Shown here: positions 61,283-64,000 of the stretch, piece after piece
Position numbering within the stretch: the first letter of the stretch is position 1
Layout of the letters: every line of letters starts with the position of its first letter
Assembly: GCF_009828745.1 (NCBI RefSeq)
Contig: NZ_WTSX01000002.1
Span: forward strand, 62,001 to 126,000
Source of the DNA: Erysipelothrix anatis
GTDB lineage: Bacteria; Bacillota_I; Bacilli_A; Erysipelotrichales; Erysipelotrichaceae
Direction: 5' to 3'
DNA length: 64,000 nucleotides
The notes under the pieces: generated by a model
Told to the model about the DNA's origin: nothing
What the model saw: the letters and a program-made list of their open reading frames with translations, nothing else
Databases searched by the model: none
Translations under genes and position numbers: made by a program

Positions 61283-61301
61283 ATTACTATAAGTGGTACA
61301 G
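61279..61301. promoter_or_regulatory. Likely autoregulatory operator of the GntR regulator
   Basis: CTGTA-TT-ACT-ATA-AGT-GG-TACAG is an imperfect 23-bp palindrome with arms CTGTA/TACAG and ACT/AGT. It overlaps the promoter and lies 15 bases before the start codon, the usual place for a YtrA-type self-operator. Confidence 0.6.
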
Positions 61302-61315
61302 ATAGAGGTGACATT

Positions 61316-61675
61316 ATGTTCAGTATTAATTCAAGAAGTTCCTTGCCAATCTTTGAACAGATTGTGCAACAAGTCGCTAAGTATATCGCTATTGGGATAT
61401 TGAAGCCACACGATCAGCTTCCAACAGTACGGATTCTTGCTAAAGAATTAGGAATCAATCCGAATACGGTTTCGAAGGCATATCACGAATGCGAAATGGC
61501 GGGTTTAATCTATTCCGTAGCAGGAAAGGGGTCGTTTGTCAGTGAGACAACCGAAGGCCTAGACTCAGTCTTAGAAGATGCCTATTCAATCTTAGCAAGT
61601 GCATATCAACAACTTATTGAACTGGGTGAAGACCCAGAGACTGTTCAAAATTTTCTAAAGAGGGCACACTCATGA
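61316..61675 (+). CDS. GntR-family regulator, YtrA subfamily
   Basis: Transcription repressor of 119 residues with an N-terminal winged helix-turn-helix (LPIFEQIVQQVAKYIAIG, LPTVRILAKELGINPNTVSKAYHE) and a short helical C-terminal dimerisation part. The small size is typical of YtrA-type regulators, which control adjacent ABC transporters and often respond to cell-envelope stress. AGAGGTGAC precedes the ATG at 61316; the frame start at 61241 lies before the promoter and is not used. It overlaps the ABC gene by an ATGA. Confidence 0.92.
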   Translation: MFSINSRSSLPIFEQIVQQVAKYIAIGILKPHDQLPTVRILAKELGINPNTVSKAYHECEMAGLIYSVAGKGSFVSETTEGLDSVLEDAYSILASAYQQLIELGEDPETVQNFLKRAHS

Positions 61676-62541
61676 TCCAATTTATTAATGTTAACAAACG
61701 CTACGAGCATCGCGAAGTCCTCGAAGACATCAACATCCGTATTGAAGATGGTACGATTTTAGGACTTATTGGTCGAAACGGTGCTGGAAAATCCACCTTT
61801 TTACGACTCATTGCTGGTGTCGTTGAAGCTGATGCAGGAATTGTTGCATTTAACCAACAACAAGTTTTCGATAATCCAAATGTCCAAAAAGAGGTTTTCT
61901 TTGTCAGCGATGACGCCTATTTTATGACTAAAGCAACCATCAAAGAGATGCGCGATTTTTATAAAGTCTTCTATAAAAATTTTGACGATGGTCGTTTCTA
62001 TGAATTACTCTATCTTTTTGATTTAGATGAAGATCAATCTTTAAACTCCTTCTCGAAAGGGATGAAACGGCAAGTCTCACTCCTTCTTGGAATCGCAGCA
62101 CGCACCAAAGTACTGCTTTTGGACGAAGCATTTGATGGTCTTGATCCCTTAATGCGCTTCAAAATTCGCCAAATGATTAGTGATGAAGTTGCAACAAATA
62201 AAACAATTGTGATCATCTCATCACATAACCTTCAAGAGTTATCAGATATTTGCGATTCAGTAGTTATCTTAGATAAGAATACAATTCAGATGAACTACTC
62301 TCAAGAAGAGTTCTTAAATTCCTATCATAAATACCAGATTGCATTTGCGAACGATATTGATCCTAAAGTATTCGCAAACATTGAGACACTACGCATCAGT
62401 GGTAAATCACGAATTTTTACACTTCTTGTTAAAGGAAATCGTTCAGAAATAGAAGCATTTCTTGAAACATTAAACCCTATTCTTTACGAACATGATGATA
62501 CATCACTCGATGAAATATTTATGGCGGAGGTCAACATATGA
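61672..62541 (+). CDS. ABC transporter ATP-binding protein
   Basis: ATPase of an export-type ABC transporter, 289 residues. Walker A GRNGAGKST is at 37-45, the signature is SFSKGMKRQ near 123, and Walker B is LLLDEAFDGLDP near 145. The signature SKGM replaces LSGGQ, as in the YtrB-type and BcrA-type exporters. The C-terminal 90 residues are a domain of the YxlF/YtrB type. It is coupled to the regulator upstream (ATGA overlap) and to the permease downstream (ATGA overlap). The substrate is unknown; antibiotic or envelope stress is plausible for the family. Confidence 0.93.
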   Translation: MIQFINVNKRYEHREVLEDINIRIEDGTILGLIGRNGAGKSTFLRLIAGVVEADAGIVAFNQQQVFDNPNVQKEVFFVSDDAYFMTKATIKEMRDFYKVFYKNFDDGRFYELLYLFDLDEDQSLNSFSKGMKRQVSLLLGIAARTKVLLLDEAFDGLDPLMRFKIRQMISDEVATNKTIVIISSHNLQELSDICDSVVILDKNTIQMNYSQEEFLNSYHKYQIAFANDIDPKVFANIETLRISGKSRIFTLLVKGNRSEIEAFLETLNPILYEHDDTSLDEIFMAEVNI

Positions 62542-64000
62542 AACTCTTATTCACATCACGGATAAACTTTGATCTCATCGGCTTCCACGCGAAACGACTC
62601 AAGGCATTTATGACGGTTTTCACTATTTTATTGCTAACAACTTTTCCACTACCAATCTTTATCAATTGGCTCAATAGTTCAGCAACATCGACATTGAATC
62701 CATTTCCACAATTCTTGGTTAGCCTCCTTGCGACTGTCACTGTTTTCATCAGTGCCATTTCACCATTCTTATTCTTTAACTATTTATTTTCGAGTAAATC
62801 GGTGAACATTTATCACTCGTTGCCAGTACGACGTCGTGACCTATATATTACCTATTTATTTGCATCGTTAATGATGGTTGTAATTCCATTTACGATTACA
62901 TATGGTTTGGGTTATATTCTTTCTTATATCTTGAATATTATTCCAATGTCCGTTGAACATCTCTTTATATATGCCCGTTTAGTTATTATTTTCGCGGCAA
63001 TAATGAGTATGACAATTTTTGTCATCATGAATACCGGAACATTGTCCGATGCAATTATCTACACTGTAATTCTATCTATTGCACCTTATATTGCATATAC
63101 CGCTGTCCAATTTTTTGCCGGGCGCTTCATTCTTGGTTTTGCATCAGGGTCTGGCGAGATGCTTGCACTCTTCTCGCCTCATATCGCAACATTCCATGTT
63201 ACCAATAGTTTAGGGGTTGAATACAGTCCTACGATTATCTCATCGTACTGGCTTATTCTTGGAATAATTATTAATGCTGTTTCTATCTATCTCTACCAAA
63301 TTCGAAAATCTGAAAAGACAGAACAACCGTTTACGAATCGGGTCTTCTTCAGTCTCATTACATCTTTATTCACGGCATTGTTACTGGTTGGTTTGATTGC
63401 GTTCTGGGCAATTCTCACTAATGTGAACCATTTCCTATCACCATTCGTCATCATTCTCCCAATTTTACTTTGCTATGTCATTTACGTTTTATTAAATATT
63501 ATCAAAAACCGATCGACACGAAATATCCGAGAAATAACACGAAACTACGGTATTGTTGTTCTTGTTACAATTGTAACCTGTGCATTTATTTTTATATCAA
63601 ATGGCTATGGTTTCACAACACGCGTCCCAAATGCCGAAAATGTTGAGCGCATTAAGATTTCAGGAAGTACCGTTGCTCAATTACCTTTTGGTGAAGGTTC
63701 AACTAAAGATATCTTTATCACATCTGATGAGGGTATTACCGATTTCGTTGCATTCCACCAATCAATTGTCGATGATTTCGAAAAAGACGCATCAGTATTA
63801 TCCTACAGTGATATCTTTACAGAACCAGGGCAGTCACCATATGCGTTACTCAAATTTTCCTATAACTTAGATAATGGCAGTCAAATGAACCGAGAGTTCT
63901 TTGTTCGTAAAGACAAGTTGGATCCACTCTTTTCAATGATGCATACATCAGAAACACTGATTCAAATTAATCCATTATCACGACCACGTTTTAATCCTAC
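62538..64000 (+). CDS. ABC-2-type permease, partial (runs off the right edge)
   Basis: An open frame of more than 487 codons, starting at the ATG at 62538 with GGCGGAGG before it and overlapping the ATPase stop codon. It has at least six to eight hydrophobic segments in the first 330 residues, with the loop YHSLPVRRRDLY near residue 93 that is common in YtrC/YtrD-like permeases. A further membrane segment near 335 (IVVLVTIVTCAFIFI) leads into a large soluble domain that continues past the window end. With the ATPase it should form an exporter controlled by the GntR regulator. The C-terminus cannot be judged. Confidence 0.88.
   Translation, partial: MKLLFTSRINFDLIGFHAKRLKAFMTVFTILLLTTFPLPIFINWLNSSATSTLNPFPQFLVSLLATVTVFISAISPFLFFNYLFSSKSVNIYHSLPVRRRDLYITYLFASLMMVVIPFTITYGLGYILSYILNIIPMSVEHLFIYARLVIIFAAIMSMTIFVIMNTGTLSDAIIYTVILSIAPYIAYTAVQFFAGRFILGFASGSGEMLALFSPHIATFHVTNSLGVEYSPTIISSYWLILGIIINAVSIYLYQIRKSEKTEQPFTNRVFFSLITSLFTALLLVGLIAFWAILTNVNHFLSPFVIILPILLCYVIYVLLNIIKNRSTRNIREITRNYGIVVLVTIVTCAFIFISNGYGFTTRVPNAENVERIKISGSTVAQLPFGEGSTKDIFITSDEGITDFVAFHQSIVDDFEKDASVLSYSDIFTEPGQSPYALLKFSYNLDNGSQMNREFFVRKDKLDPLFSMMHTSETLIQINPLSRPRFNP

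Noticed and set aside
1-64000. tRNA, rRNA, CRISPR arrays, complete insertion sequences or prophage
   Set aside because: None were seen by reading. A dedicated scan for tRNAs and repeats could still find something small, but no cloverleaf, spacer array or transposase was apparent.

Overview
The window looks like a chromosomal segment of a low-GC Gram-positive bacterium (Bacillota). Signs are strong AGGAGG-type ribosome binding sites, lipoboxes, AddAB-type recombination, a T-box leader, DarA and a Soj/Spo0J/Noc locus. The mevalonate genes and the absence of sporulation genes from loci that carry them in Bacillus suggest a non-sporulating lineage. My guess is Erysipelotrichia, Erysipelothrix-like, but that rests on memory of gene content and not on a search. 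No rRNA, tRNA, CRISPR array or intact mobile element was seen.

Region 1 (1-8.5 kb): gltX, a divergent thiolase/HMG-CoA synthase pair that starts the mevalonate pathway, an M20 amidohydrolase, the c-di-AMP receptor darA, and an apparent dtd-folD-DUF951-ychF operon. Region 2 (8.5-17.9 kb): rarA, an ABC-F ATPase, a lipoprotein peptidyl-prolyl isomerase, a duplicated PplA-like lipoprotein, a voltage-gated-type K+ channel, a DeaD/CshA helicase, exoA and an unknown gene. Region 3 (18-23.5 kb): an AddB/RexB-like and AddA gene pair. Region 4 (23.7-29.6 kb, minus strand): rnmV-rsmA-ispE-glmU-prs-nudix, preceded by a YabE-like G5/3D lipoprotein. This is a compact version of the Bacillus yabE-to-prs region. 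Region 5 (29.7-42 kb): queT, two paralogous membrane proteins, an aldehyde dehydrogenase, a Met T-box with metNI, an RlmM-like methyltransferase, two BadF-type kinases, tatD and mnmE.

Region 6 (42-54.6 kb, all minus strand) is the accessory part. It has a small operon of two zinc-less sirtuin-like proteins and a pyrophosphatase-like/Nudix fusion. Next comes a carbohydrate cluster: a solute-binding lipoprotein, two sugar permeases, a heparinase II/III-family lyase, a GH88 unsaturated glucuronyl hydrolase, a discoidin-like protein, KduI and a parallel beta-helix protein. None of the enzymes has a signal peptide. The cluster therefore looks built to import uronate-containing oligosaccharides, probably from host glycosaminoglycans, and split them in the cytoplasm to unsaturated uronate, which KduI isomerises. 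The transport ATPase is not encoded here.

Region 7 (54.7-64 kb): spo0J, soj, noc, rsmG, a Gfo/Idh/MocA oxidoreductase and mnmG, the conserved origin-proximal block. mnmE is about 18 kb away instead of next to mnmG. A YtrA-type GntR regulator with a likely self-operator follows, then an ABC exporter whose permease runs off the right edge.

The observations I rate highest are the sirtuin/sirtuin/Nudix operon, predicted leaderless mRNAs for mnmE and rnmV, the all-cytoplasmic uronate cluster with repeat-rich control regions, and the GntR palindrome.
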